The notes: generated by a model from the letters alone, not told the origin. A stretch of DNA of 64,000 nt from Wuchereria bancrofti (GCA_005281725.1 SSBO01000009.1:2050354-2114353); one strand, 5' to 3'; shown: positions 47,431-60,778, numbered from the stretch's first letter. Numbers and translations are program-made.

Positions 47431-47929
47431 TTACTCACAGATTATCTGTTGTTGATAATTTTATTTCTACATATTATAATTCGGTTTTTCGGCAGCTAGT
47501 AAAATTCTTACGAAAATACTTTTAAAAGCAGTTCTACCTCAGAGCCAATGTGTTTTACCTGTGTCCTGGAACCAAGATCGACAAAATGATTAGCAACATA
47601 CTAGCAAAGACATACAGAGCGTTCGGAAAATGCACGTGAAGTGCCAAGATTAGTATCTAGAAAGCATAATACTGTCAACTCTTCCATACAGATTTGAATC
47701 ATCGCTTACCTACGGCGGCCACTCTTTGAACTGTTTCATTAGTGATTGAATCAAACAATGTTCACAAAGTAATTTGTCTAAGAGAATTATAGAGAAATCA
47801 ATTTAATTACACAAAAGGTGAAAGTGGTGAAGAAAAATATTCTCATCCATACGTCCATCGACAAATGAAACGAACAGTACCGAAGTTTAACTGAGAGAGA
47901 CAGAGAATTATTCCATAGATAGAACAATA

Positions 47930-48085
47930 ACGAAGAGAGAGGAGAAGGAGTGAAAGAACAATGATGAAAAAAGAGAAGGAACAAAAATGAAGAGAGGGAA
48001 GAAGGGGCGAAAGAACGATAATGAAGAGAGGGAAGAGGGGGCGAAAGAACGATAATGAAGAGAGGGAAGAAGAGAGAAAATGTTT
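47930..48085. repeat. Purine-rich minisatellite
   Basis: Three to four copies of a roughly 40-bp unit containing GAAGAGAGGGAAGA and GGGCGAAAGAACGATAAT, all purines-rich on the + strand. It lies just before the decayed ceh-32 copy. Confidence 0.8.
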
Positions 48086-48184
48086 AAACTAAAAGGAAAA
48101 AAAAAGCCAATGAATTGCAAGATGGAAAGGATGGATGAGCATATCAGCAGCCTTTGTACAGTTGAGGATGTGTTAAATTGCTGG

Positions 48185-49365
48185 TAACTGACTTCCTCTT
48201 CCTTTCCTCTCTCTCTTCTCTGCACATTTACCCACCCATTTATGGCGTCAGTGAGACTGTTTGACAGATGTCAATGAGATGTGTAATGTCGGAAGACGTG
48301 AACCACGCATCCTCTATAAAGAACAGTGCGGGTAATGGCATGTCACATCATTGAGCTATCTCAGGTTATCCATCTTTTACGAGAAGTTATTTTCGGGGCT
48401 TCTAACAAGTGATAAACAAACAGACACATGCATATATGTGGCATTTATCTATACAGATAGATAAGTGCCGAATAATAACATATAGGAAGAGACAGGTAAC
48501 TGGCATTGATCGGATCATAAAGCAGCTTACCCAGACGAAAATTAGAGAGGAAAATTAAGCAAGCAAGTGCTCCTGTCAATGCACATCAAAATTTCCTCCA
48601 TTTTATGTGTGGGCGCTGATTTAAAAGATGTAAAGGAGTGAGATGAGAAGAAACACCTCGAAATGATAACGGCGACAACGATAGCGTATCAGTGTGACAT
48701 TATCAATGTGATATTTCAGAGCTAACGAACTGAACGGAAGAAAGAAGTCTGACCCGGAGATTCGATGGCTCTCCAATTGCTAACCCATTACCCCCCTTCC
48801 ATGGGAAAAGGCAGCAGTACGCCGAAATTGAAACAATCAACTGTGTGTGTTTCACTGATTCACTGACTGCTACGAAGATGCCCGTGGAACCATCGTTGCC
48901 CACCCTGCTGGGACCGCCTTCTTTGCTACGACTGCTTGTAAATTGATGAATGTAGCCATGCTAAACCCAACCCGCAACTATGTTAAACTTGCAACGAGCA
49001 GCAGTTGACAGAAAAAAAAGCGCAAATTGTGAAACAATTCGTCGTCCATTTCAATGACACCGAATTGCTTATCGATGAAATCCTGAATCGGAAAAGCAGC
49101 GAAACATATTCAGTAATGCATATGATGCTATAACCAACGGCTATTTGCAGGTAATTTCTCATCATCTTCCGCAACCAGGTAACAATCTGTGGTGTGGGAC
49201 TGATTATGACTGATACACACTAGCTGTAGTCCTTGCCGATCGATAGTAGTAGTAGTAATAGTCGCAGAAGCAGTGAACAGGCTAACATTGACCATATCAT
49301 ATCCATTCCTTCTTGTTCACTGGTGTTATCAATTTAATGGTTCTTTCCATAGAAGAAGGGGTAAA
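48185..49365 (+). pseudogene. Decayed duplicate of the last ceh-32 intron and exon
   Basis: This segment is colinear with about 38,370-39,900. It begins with intronic sequence (TTTTACGAGAAGTTATTTTC, ATCGGATCATAAAGCAG, CATTTTATGTGTGGGC). It keeps the acceptor and exon start (TTTCAGAGCTAACGAACTGAACGG at 48,714). It then follows the coding exon with many deletions and stops, for example CTACGAAGATGCC..GTGGAACCATCGTTGCC and ATCGATGAAATCCTGAA. It ends in the 3' UTR words TTCTTGTTCACTGG and GGTTCTTTCCATAGAAGAAGGGG. No homeodomain exon accompanies it, so it cannot encode the factor. Retained intron sequence shows a DNA-level duplication. Confidence 0.9.
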
Positions 49366-49559
49366 CTTGGGCATCTTGAATTAGTGCAGCTATTTCAATT
49401 TCTTGCTTGGAAATAAAACTTTCTTGTTGCTTCTGCTGTTGCTTTTAGATTGTAATTCGGCTTATAAAGATATTTCTATAGTAAATGTCTCTGCAAAAAT
49501 TTCAATTAAAGCTTTCTAATGATGATATTTCTGAGGAATGTTATGATGTCAGACTTTTG

Positions 49560-50170
49560 AGGAGCAGTGTAATGCGTTCTAACAGCACTAGAGCTTCTCT
49601 CTTTAAATAGGACATTAAATAATTCAATTTCTAAATGTCCAGTGCAGTTTAGAGATGGACCGCCACATCAAAATTGTTCCAGAATTGCTTCTACATTTTT
49701 GGATGACTTTTAAATTGTAGCTGTGGAAGATTTGCTGTTATCTGTGGGGCCATTTTAGATATTCATTGTGAATGGATTAGATCTTGGATTGTGTAGCCTG
49801 GATTTAGTGACGAATGCTAATTCATAATCATTTTTATATAATAATTTCAAATTTTTTTTAACTTCTCTTCACTGACTTAATTATCTTAAAATACGTTTTT
49901 CTTACCGAACCATTTCTATATAAATTTCTGCTTTACTTTTAACACACTCGCAGTTCTTTGAATATAATTGAGCCAGCTGTTCTTGATTGATTCCAGAATG
50001 CCACGATTAATTGATTGACGATAAATCTAATTTTTATTTCCCCGAGAAGTTCTAGTTTTTCAGCTGTTAGGTGAACAGTTTTAATTAAGATGTTGACATT
50101 CTGACTCGTAGCACCAAATTTGTTGTGGAAGTTTTTTGATTTGATTAGTTTGGTGTTTCACAGAGAATTA
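49560..50170 (-). mobile_element. Second decayed BEL/Pao gag fragment
   Basis: On the - strand around 49,730-49,570 the broken frame reads KQFWNNFDVAVHL, then KLNYLMSYLKREA. This matches the gag phrase of the remnant at 46.9-47.1 kb, with several stops. Upstream on the same strand (50,130-49,940) a charged frame (HLTAEKLELLGEIK) resembles the start of BEL gag. The DNA has diverged strongly from the other remnant, so it is a separate or older insertion. Confidence 0.65.
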
Positions 50171-52202
50171 TTATAAATTCTTTGTAGAATTGTGTGACAA
50201 TTGTTAGTCAATAGACGATCGTTGATAGTTTGAAGAAATCGTTTCAAAGTTTGAATGGGATTTGCTAAGGAGTTGGTTGAGTCGTAGTTTAGAAAAGTTA
50301 TTAAGATGTCAAAGTGAAAGCTCTTTGTAGAGTATGAACAAGTAAGTAATCGTGTAGAAGAAAAGATGAAGAAAAAGCTGGATAACGAACTCTAATTCCT
50401 AATGAGTGATTTACAGAGATATGCTGTAATACTACTGTGAAGAGAGTTACCTGAACAAAAAAGGAAAGGAAGAACTGATTAGAGCCTAAGCCTTGAATAT
50501 TGGTTATCAGCGTGAGAATGTGTGAATTAGTTTTCGGTATTTAACCATTGATGATAAGCTGGTAGTCAAAAAGAAAGATGAAAATTAGACATTGGTTCAT
50601 TACATTATGCATCGTAACACACAAATCATTTACATTCATTTTATATGATGAATCATTTGAATGAGTAATATTTCTATCATACAATTACGAATTATTTCGT
50701 TTTTTGTGGCGCAATTGAAGTTATGGGATGAACTGCTCTTAGATTGGATTGCAACAGCTCTTTCTGGATGTCCGAAAATCCGGAGAAAAACAAGGAATTC
50801 CTGTTCTCTAAAAAATAAACAAGATGTGTTGCACATTCCTGCATCCTAAGTGACATTCGCTTCCATATTCCACTTGGCTTTACAACTAACTGATTTAGTC
50901 AGGTGTTAGAATGTTGTTTCAGCACTTGTATTGTACACAATTTCGCTTCCTCTTTGTCGCTGGAAAGCGAGGAGAAGCTGTAAATGAATGATCTCTTTGT
51001 TCATAAATTGACCTCGCTTTACACACATTATACTGTATGAGATATGTGAGAATTAAATGCATGTAATAGATATTGTAACAAAGAGATATCTATCCTTAAA
51101 CAAATCTCCTTCCTTCCCAATTCACATTTTATGATCTTTACTCTCAATTAACTCCAACACCATCTCTTAATTGCAATTAATCATTTTTTACAATTGTCCA
51201 TTTATAGTGTGGTTGGGGTTTCAGCTCTCTTGTAATGTTCAGCGTTTTATAACTGTGTTGCATCCGTGCGATATGTATAGTGCGCTATTATGATGTTGAT
51301 TTGTTTTATGTTAAATAAAGGTTTAATTACCCAAGTTTGAGGTGTCTACAATCAAAGAAACAGAAAGAACAGTCAAATTTTGTCACATTTCTAGAAAATC
51401 GACGACACTCTTCAACATACTTTGTTACTTTGATTTTTGCTAATATTATCATTCGGTCACTCAACTTAAATTTCTAATTGAACCGATTTCGGTTGTTTTA
51501 ACACGAATATTTCAGCAGTATGGTTTGCAGTAACTACCAAACCCTATCAAATTGTCACAAACTATTGTTGCTCCCACAACTGTTTTAGTTATCGATTGAG
51601 TGGTGGCAGGTGCTTTCTACGCCTATTTTTACACGTGATATTATAATGTGATAACTGTCACAGTCACATCTCTTTGAAATATAAGAGAGTTCAGACAGTG
51701 AGGAAATCACACTCCGTGCACATTTTGTATGCAAATTATTTAGAATTAAAGTTTACGAAATATGTTAGCCAGATGAAAGACAAGTTGAATAGAGTGAAAA
51801 GAAGAAATAACTCCATTTTTATTCTCTGTAAAGGCGCTTAGTGGTCGCTGAACTTTTGATTGCCGTGTCCTCTGCTGGTAATAGGTGAGACTACACTTGA
51901 TTTTCGAGTTTTCGCTTGAATCTTGAAATGTCAAAAAGAAGACAGAGGTGGAAGGAAAACAGGAGGAGGAGAAGTGAGCGGGATTGGGAGAGAATGAAAT
52001 ATGTATATCAAACTCTTCCCCTCAGTTGATGGAAAATTAATTCCGAAATGAGGAAGGATTTAAACTCATTAACTCAGACTTGAATTAAATGGCTTTGAAA
52101 TTCATCCTTCTACGTTTTCAATGTTAAAAACTGAACACATCTTTATTCGGGAAATGTTTCAAGTACACAAAGTTCGCTATGTTGCAAACAGAAGTGGGTG
52201 AA
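50171..52202. other. Intergenic region upstream of spe-4
   Basis: AT-rich sequence with no exon chain that I can support. It must contain the spe-4 promoter, but no specific element is recognised. Confidence 0.4.
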
Positions 52203-55200
52203 ATGTCCAGAGATGAGGAAGAAATATTGGCGGCTATTGAACACTGGACAAAACAGCTTAAACAGGTTCATTTTTCTAAATGATATTACAGTTCAATGCA
52301 ATAGGTTTTTTATTAATTCTATCGAGTTGAGCATAAATTCCGAATTTCTTTTTCTTTCACTTTTTCCTTCATTCTTTATCTCCACAAACACAAATATTTT
52401 TGTGGCAGTAGAGCCAAATTAGTTGGACTAAAAGCGATTGCCTACTTGAACCGGTTTGAATTCAAACCAGAAAATAAGAACAGCCTAGAAAAATAAAGAC
52501 AGACCATTCCATTTTTCCGAGACAGACCACTCATTTTTCTGCTAAAAATGAAATATTTCGAACCAACAAAATGTTGAAAGCTTCTTAAAAAAAAAAAAAA
52601 AAATGAAACGAAGCATAAAGTATTTCCTTTCAAAAAAGACCCATCAAAGAAGAACGCATAAAACATGCAAAACCATTCAACTGTACAGCCGAACATTTAT
52701 TGCGGCAAATTTGAAATTACTTGAATTTAAAAAAAAAATATTTCTGTGAAGATCGAAATCTCTAAAGTAGTGTTACAGCATATGAAATGAGATAGTTGTC
52801 ACTACGACAGAATATCATTTGCAAACACACCATGGAGGAGCAACTGGCTATACTTGAACTGAAATTACAGCCGAAAATTATTTGATCTGTCTGGAGAGAT
52901 AGTGAGATGTATTTTCAGGTTGAGAGTTTGCTGGTCCCTGTCACTCTTAACATAATGTTAACGCTAATTGTTTGGATTGGCGTATATCATACCAAAACGG
53001 ATTCAAATTCTGTCTTCTATTATATGCTCGATCCGGGGCATAATCGTACAACCGGAAATGAAATCGTCGATGGGATGGTTAGAGCTCCAGATACTTGCAA
53101 GCAGTCAGAAAATTGGGCTCTAGAGCAATAAAACTTTAATGACTTCATTTGCCCTTTACTTCATTCTATTAGATTGATGATTCGTACGAAACACCACAGC
53201 GAATGTTCTTCACTGTCATTGCATTAAGTGATAGGTTATCTTACCTTTACGGGTAATGATTTAAAAGAGAGAAAAACCCATTTAATAGTAAAGGATTTGT
53301 CGAGTGCTGCGGAACAATTGCAATTGTAGCTGATATCACTGAGATTCTCCGGTCAAATTCTCTAGCGGGGTTGATCCTGGTGAATGTAAGATCATGCAAA
53401 AATGACTCTTGGAACTTGAGACTGCTTCTGGAACAATTTCCAATCAATATACTTTAGCTCACAGTAGCTTGAATCGCTTTACGTTGTATGTTTAAATCCA
53501 ATTTCGTAGCAAGAAATTTCGAATCAGCTGTTAAGGAAGCTTTTATTTTTATGTCGTATAGGTGGTGCTACAGAAAGCCAACGTGAAGTTTCATCACAGG
53601 TAAATGGAATCGGATGCGTGTTGATGCTAGCTGTGATAAGTTTTGCACTACTTGCCATGGCACTCTACGACTACAGGTGTTTGGTTCAGATATGGCTATA
53701 CATGTCCTGTGTACTCATCATCTTTGGGGTCTTCGCTTCATTCCTGGTGTATGCTTTCAATTAGCTTATGATAGACATGAAGAGAGCTCGTATTTCTTTT
53801 TAATTCCAACTGATGAAAATCCTCAGAAGAATGAATCGAATCTTTGGTGCAACGTCTATTCCAATTCACAAAAACTAGGAAAACTTAATCATTTATTAGA
53901 AGAATATTACTTGCTGATAGGCTTTAACAGCCAGTAATTTGAAAGCCGAACTACAAACATAAATCAGAATAACAACTGATAAAGATTATTTAGTGCAGAG
54001 TGATTGCAACTTGTATTTTAAATCCGGAAGGGACAGACTGAAACAAATAGCGCCAATTATTAATTAATTGCATCAGAACCATGTGCAAAGTGGTGTCACT
54101 TTATAAATAATACATTCACGCAAAAAACTGAGCGTTATTACCATAAGTACTTACTAACATTGCCTCCAGAGAACGCTTTATAAAATATTTTTTGGCGATG
54201 AATTTAACACTTCTTCAATTCATTGAAAAACAAGAGATGTCACAATTTAGAAGCTAATGAGTGAGGAGTGAAGAGATTCTCTTCCAGTGAATTTCAGATG
54301 ACATTGGCCCAACTATATCATTAACTCTCCTTTATCATATTGATCATAAGAATAACAACATGCGTGATAATAGGATATTTCAGAGACTTATTCAAAGCAA
54401 TTGGCTTCCAGACTGCTCCTCCTATACTCACAACACTTACTGTTATCACATATGGTACCGTCGGTATCCTCGTTTTCTTCACCAAAAAAACTCCTCTTTA
54501 CATGCATCAATTCTACGTCATTTGCAATTGTTCATTGGTTTCTGTATTTTACCTTCGAATGTTCCCTACACATACTGCGTGGTTTGTATTGGTATGCATT
54601 ATTATTTGGGGTAAGTTGATGACTGGCACTGTACCATCCAAGTAATATTTCTGTGAAACCCTCTGATTGTAAGGAATGCATATGGGATTGTAGATTAGTT
54701 GCAGAATCGTTGAAATGCCAAAGAAAAAAGATAAATTGTATCTTTTGGAGAAGATAAAACATTCTAATCTCAATTGTTTCATAAAGAGATTGAACTGATT
54801 TCTAATCGAATACAAGAAAACATTCAGATGCATTCGCGGTGCTCGCGCCCATCGGTCCATTGCGACGTATCAGTGAAAAAGCTCACGAATACAGCGATCA
54901 AGTAAGTAAGACAATTAATTAATTCTCAATTACTTACCATAATAAGCATTAAGAGCTGAAGAAACTTATTTGTAAAGCATTCTTTCAACAGCAATCTGCG
55001 GCAAACTGCTTGCTCTTACAGGTATTGCGATTCTTAATATTCACAGCTGAGGATAGAAATGATGAACGGAGAGAAGAAATCGTAAGTTCTCTTAGGCAGT
55101 GAGTTTTCTGTTAATCTATTTCTCTTGTCACTTGGCTACCATCCGTTTTCCGAAATATTCGAGACAAAGAGAATGAAAAAAATAATTTTTTAAAAGAAAA

Positions 55201-56439
55201 AAGGTCTTTGCAGATCAATTTTGATAAAATTCTTTATCTTCAAAACAAATCTTAGCAATTATGTTCTTGGGGCGACCTTACCTACAAATTGTTCACATGA
55301 GATTTACAGCATAACCGAAAACATCAGACATGGAAAGAGAACAAAAGCAGCTTTTTCAAAGCTAATCATTCAGGTTATCAACAAATGTCTTGTCGAGTCA
55401 AAACAACAAAAAGTGAGGGGAAGCCATGAAACAAGCTTCACAACAAAGCTGGATTCAGTATTTTTCATCGATTTAACATACCTTATCCTATCTTTCAATA
55501 GATCTATGTCTTAAGTCCTAAAAATTCTGAAGTGAACTTTGTCTAAATTACAGGAAGCAAAAAGTGAACGTATTCGACAGCGTAAAGTGTTAGGCCGCAA
55601 AAGTAATATACATGATGAAACGGTCCAGAAAATTTGCGCAAAACTTGAAACATTCGACGAACAAAAGAAAGAAACGAACTTTACAGTCTACGATGCTTTG
55701 AGTGATGGATGTAAGGATACCCACAAATTTTTGTCGAAAATTTTTCATTGAACAGGTATGAGGAAACTGGCACTTACGAGATTAATTTTTGAATCGAAAT
55801 AACAAAATAAATTGAAAATCTCATTCTGATTACAAATCCTTCAGAATGCTCATTCTTTCCGCTTCTATCCATGTGATTAACATATTTCTTCTAAATAAGT
55901 ATTACCTGCTCAAAACTTTGTCTAATTAATTCCTTCAATTAATTTCCTCAAGGCATAACGCAGCAGAAACGTAAGATCCAAGTACTATGGGAAATCCAAG
56001 CTATGAAATACTTATTTCTATGAGAATTATTTTCTTGCAAAATCATCTTGTTAATCTGCCAACTCAGCAACTGATCAATCACCACGCCATTAGGATTTTT
56101 TTCCCACAATTCAGCATGCCTGATAACACATATATGATGTTAAATTTAAATTAAATTTCAGCATCAGTTCGTCTTGGCATGGGTGACTTCGTTTTCTATA
56201 GCTTGCTGGTAGGTAAAGCAGCCGCGACAGGTAGCACAATGTGCGTTGCTGGCTCAGTTGTTGGCATATTGGTCGGACTGGTGATCACCCTGACAGTACT
56301 GTCTAGTGACGATGAAACCACTCCAGCACTACCCGTTTCGATTACCATCGCTTTACTGCTGCATTTCGGCATTTATCTATTCGTCGAACCATTCTACAAT
56401 CAAATTGTGATCAGCTCAAAATTATTTATTCTACTCTAA
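52203..56439 (+). CDS. spe-4: SPE-4-type presenilin (intramembrane aspartyl protease)
   Basis: Presenilins are the catalytic subunit of gamma-secretase-type complexes. SPE-4 is the nematode sperm-specific branch needed in spermatocyte organelles. Eight exons join in phase: 52203-52265, 52919-53077, 53600-53748, 54384-54610, 54828-54901, 55022-55081, 55554-55710 and 56162-56439, giving 388 residues. SPE-4-like words are WIGVYHTKTDSN, TTGNEIVDGMVNGIG and LVQIWLYMSCVLIIFGVFAS. Catalytic Asp 200 sits in IIIWDAFAVLAPIGPLRR (TM6), split across the exon 4/5 junction. Catalytic Asp 305 is in LGMGDFVFYSLL (GxGD, TM7). The PALP motif is at 351-354. About 80 residues separate the TM6 and TM7 motifs, a charged loop. 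The first exon (MSRDEEEILAAIEHW) is predicted from phase only; the ATG at 52907 is an alternative start. Confidence 0.92.
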
Positions 56440-57100
56440 TATGTTACCTTTGAAAGGTGTAAAATAGTAGTACTTTGATTATTGCGTTTTTAGCATAATC
56501 AGACTAAGACGTCTTCTCTTTTAAGCCTGTTGTTAGCCTTTTTTTTGCTTTGTTTTATAATAACGTTGTGGTTGGTTGGGACAAGTTAGAAGATTGTTCT
56601 CACATTTGCATTCCTTCATTTTTTACAAGTTTTAATTCTTAAACTTTACATTAATTAAAATCCTTAGTCCTTTTTTAAACAACTAAGCGATGGCATCTTT
56701 TTGGTGTGACCTCAAGAGCATGACAAGGCAGGCAAACCGAAAATCAGATTGACAGGAACTCTCGGAAAAAATGAAAAATCAAGTTGACAGAAACTCTTAA
56801 AATTAAACTACAATCAAGTGAAGAATGATTTAATAGGGGACAAATAATCTCTATGCTTAATAGCACAGTTCAGTTCAGTGCATATGCATAGGCCTAGGAT
56901 TTCGTCCTTTGATTCAACAAATAACAACGAAAAGTGAGAAACAAAAATTGTCAGCGGAAGCATTCATAACTGAGATAAAAATGCATGCACTATTGCAAGT
57001 AAAATAACAAACTGCGGTGAATAATACTCCAAAAAGCATGCATTAGAGTTGCATGAGAATAGAATTTGCTAAAGTGCATGCAAAAGACTAATTTCATAAA

Positions 57101-57138
57101 GTGAGGTAACTTAAATTTTAAGTGAGGTAACTTAAATC
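57101..57138. repeat. 21-bp tandem duplication
   Basis: The phrase GTGAGGTAACTTAAA occurs twice with a 21 bp period. Confidence 0.75.
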
Positions 57139-58110
57139 GTTGAATCATTAATCAAGTGAGGAAGTGAAAAAGAAATTTACAATTTTGATAACCAATTAAT
57201 TATTCATTCATTCAATTTCTAATTTCAGCATTCCCAAGTAATGATACAATCACCGCATACTTTTGCTTTATAATTTCACTTTAACATGTAAAATTAAATT
57301 TTCATTTAAAATTGCAAAAAAAAAAATTAAAAAAATTAAATTATGTAAGTTAATTGGCTGACAGATATGCTTTGTCAACTGTCAACTGATTGCTACTTCC
57401 ATCACTGGTCGTCTTTTTTGCATTAATGAAGAACAAATATGCGGAGAAATGAGTAAAGCCTAAGGTAGCTAACCTTTCAAGAAGCCATCCTATCGAGAAG
57501 TTTAACTTTCATATGAGCAGTTACTTGCAAATGGCTGTGGCTCACTGGTGGAATTTGGTATTGATCGAATTAATATTAATGATTGAAATCCAAAATTAAA
57601 AGTCATAAATTGCGGAATTCGAAGAGATTGTTTTAATGATTAGTGCATTTAATGATTCATTAGTATGAATTATTTGTGAGAATATTTCGAGATAAAAATT
57701 TCTTCAATTTCTTGTGGGATTCTGGAAATTTGTAAGAGGAATATTGCCCTCTAGAATTTAACTTGACTATCGCAGATACATTGTGTGATTGACCACTGTT
57801 AGCTTTCTTCGGGTCACTTACAGTTGACCAGTCAGTCACTTACTGCAAATTGTGCTTGTTTCGTTTAAAATCCAATCAAAAATTATGTGTTCAGTTTGAT
57901 CAGCTCGGGTAATGCTGCAGAACTCAGCATAAGCTTAATTTCCCTTCATGGCCTAAGATACAGAAGCTTGATCTTTTCCAGTTCAAATTATTCATTCACT
58001 CATAAAAGTTCTTTACAAGGCTTTACGTGCGAACCAATTGTTCAGAATCGTTGAATTATAGAATGAGAATGAAAAAGAGAAAAGGAATGATAAGTCAAAT
58101 TTTAAAAAGG

Positions 58111-58119
58111 TATAAAAAG
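58111..58119 (+). promoter_or_regulatory. TATA-like box, possible LTR promoter
   Basis: TATAAAAAG followed by GGGAGAAGAGCTGAGG lies about 275 bp before the pol ORF. Such a box is usual in a BEL long terminal repeat. I could not find a paired repeat downstream, so this is a guess from position. Confidence 0.3.
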
Positions 58120-58387
58120 TGGGAGAAGAGCTGAGGTTCAAATTTGAATTTTGAAACTGAAATTGAAATATAGTTACTCAGCACATTTGGTTGTTGCTGA
58201 GGTAATCTTGGTAACTACTGCACACCTAGCTGTTGCCTTTGGATTGAGAATACGGTAGTAAGGAAACTCGATAATTCAATCAGCAATTTTCGATAGTTAT
58301 AATTAACCGTTTCCTTTTCAGTTCCAATCAGTAACTTTTCCAAAAGGTATCTCTTCAACTTTCAATTTTAATCTTTTCTCAGTAAAT

Positions 58388-60775
58388 TTGAATGTGGCTA
58401 ATGACTATTCATTGCAAGTCAACCAATTCAACGATTTCTCTTCNNNNNNNNNNNTTGATAGCCTTAATTCTATTAATGTAACTACTGTCATTACTAATCC
58501 AGATATAGATCAGTTTTGGAAATTGGAAGTAATAGGGATTAACGAACAACCAAATGATCAAGACGATGAGGAGGCACTAAAACAATTTAAAAATAGTATT
58601 ACTAAGGAAAACAATAGGTATCAAGTTTGTTGGCCATGGAAAGATAAGAAGATTAACTTACAAGACAATTATGGTCTTTGTTATGGACGATTAAAGACAT
58701 TAGTCAAACGACTTCAATCCAATCAATCTTTGCTCGAACGTTATGACGAGATAATCAAAGAGCAATTACTGTCGAATATTATTGAGAAAGTGACAGCAAA
58801 CATGGATCAAGAAGGTATTTTACATTATTTACCTCATCATGAAGTACTAACCCCGGGAAAGACAACTACAAAATTACGAATTGTCTATGATGCTTCGGCC
58901 TATATTAAAGGAGAAAAAAGTCTGAATAACATGTTATATCGTGGTCCCACTACACTACCTGACTTAGCAGGTGTTTTACTTCGTTTCAGAATGATGAAAA
59001 TTGTTATAACAGCAGATATAGAAAAGGCTTTTTTGCAACTGGAATTACACCCATCCGAAAGGAACTGCACTCGTTTTTTGTGGTTAAAGGATATTCAAGA
59101 AGAAATCACCAAGGAAAATTTGATATGTTATCGCTTTCAGAGGGTTCCATTTGAAGTAATAGCGTCTCCCTTTTTACTTGCGGCCACTCTCAATTATCAT
59201 CTAGAAACTTATGGAAGCAAAACCGCTTTAGAAATTAAGAAAAACCTCTATGTCGATAATGTTTTATTACCTGCAAGTGGAACTGAAGAAGCACTCAAAA
59301 TTTACAACGAAATGAAGGACATCTTTATGAATGCCTCAATGAATATACGAGAATTCCTTTCAAATGACAACGATTTCAATAAACTTATTCCCGAGAACGA
59401 CCTAGCCAAAGTAAGTCAAATAAAAAAGATTCTGGGTATCAACTGGAATCCAGTTATTGATTCTATTGGAATAATCTTAAAACCATGGCATAACCAAACC
59501 CCAACAAAAAGGACAATTTTACAATTCATTGCCTCTCAATATGATCCTTTGGGATTTTTAATTCCGTCAATGTTATTATTCAAACTATTCTTACAAACTC
59601 TTTGGAAAAGAAAATTATCATGGGACCAACCGCTGGAGAATGACGACAATGAAACATGGGAAATTCTTATAAGTCGATGGCCAACAAAAGTCATAGAAAT
59701 TCCACGTATGGTCATAGATTCTGATCGTTTACAACAATTAGAAATTCATGTGTTTACCGATGCATCTCCCACAGCATATGCTGCAGCAGTCTATGCAAAA
59801 CAAGGTACAAATACATCTTTGATTTTTGCAAAATCTCGAATAGCTCCTGTGAAAGGTATAACAATACCTAAACTAGAATTATTAGCTATTTTAATCGGAG
59901 TGAGAGCCACCAAATTTGTTATCAAACAATTAGAAATCGAAGATGCGGAAGTTACATTATGGTCAGATTCCCGTTGTGCACTCCAATGGATAAAAAACCG
60001 ATCACGACTCTTATCAAAATTTATACAAAATCGAATCGATGAAATACGAATGGCAAATTTTTCATACAGATATGTGCCAAGCAGATCTAACCCTGCCGAC
60101 ATAGCAACAAAAGGATACATGTCTCCAATTCAACTCGCAAAGTTCGAACAATGGTGGACTGGTCCTCAATGGCTAAAAGATGAAGAATCAGCATGGCCTC
60201 AATGGGAGGATAATATTTATTATGAACAAGAAGAATATGAACACAAAATCNGTACGGCCTCGGCTATTACTAAACTCATCACAATTAAGAGGTTACGATT
60301 AATTGATGCAACTCGTATTAGTAAATGGATAAGACTAAGAAGAATAACAGCATGGGCATTAAGATTTATAAGATATATATCGAAAGGAAGGTTTGAATGG
60401 TTGAAAGAAGTACCAATAGGAACAGAATTAACATCGTACGAATTAGCCGACGCTACGAAAGCTTTGATTATACAAGCACAATCGGAAGGTATCAATGAAA
60501 AGGAAATAAACAAATGGAATCTTTATTATAGTGACACCCATTCCTTATGGAAATGCCGGAGCCGACTGGATAACATTAGTGTAGGATTATACCCAGACAA
60601 TTTAAATCTAATATACCTTCCAAGACATAATCCTGTAACCAAGCTCCTCATTCAACATCAACACGAAGATTTGTGCCACGCAGGAATTGCCCATACATTA
60701 TCAGAATTGAGAAGAAATTTCTGGATACCTAAAGGTAGAACGGAAGTAAAGAGCGTATTGAACAAATGCATGTTG
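58388..60775 (+). mobile_element. BEL/Pao retrotransposon pol (RT-RNase H-integrase start), truncated
   Basis: One frame stays open for 796 codons apart from an 11-N gap (58,444-58,454) and a single N (60,251). The RT domain begins near residue 160 ([20 protein letters not shown]) and has the catalytic [14 protein letters not shown] and the second active-site word LYVDNVLL, near residue 287. RNase H starts near 455 ([16 protein letters not shown], later [16 protein letters not shown] and [10 protein letters not shown]). The integrase zinc region is at about 750-795 (HQHEDLCHAGIAHTLSE, then NFWIP, then Cys). It breaks off at the end of that zinc motif, where CRESS Rep-like DNA begins. No gag, protease or integrase core is found. 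The lack of stops suggests a young insertion. The active site reads YVDN rather than the textbook YVDD; this may be a normal variant in this group. Confidence 0.93.
58444..58454. other. Assembly gap (11 N)
   Basis: Eleven N bases interrupt the start of the BEL frame. The size is not trustworthy, so gag or the 5' part of pol may be missing from the assembly here. Confidence 0.95.
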
Positions 60776-60778
60776 TAG

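Larger units (their letters stand above)
56440..58387. other. Spacer between spe-4 and the BEL pol ORF
   Basis: AT-rich, with no gene. It holds a 21-bp tandem duplication at 57,101-57,138 (GTGAGGTAACTTAAA). Near 58,111 there is a TATA-like box that may belong to the terminal repeat of the following retrotransposon. No gag sequence is seen. Confidence 0.45.
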
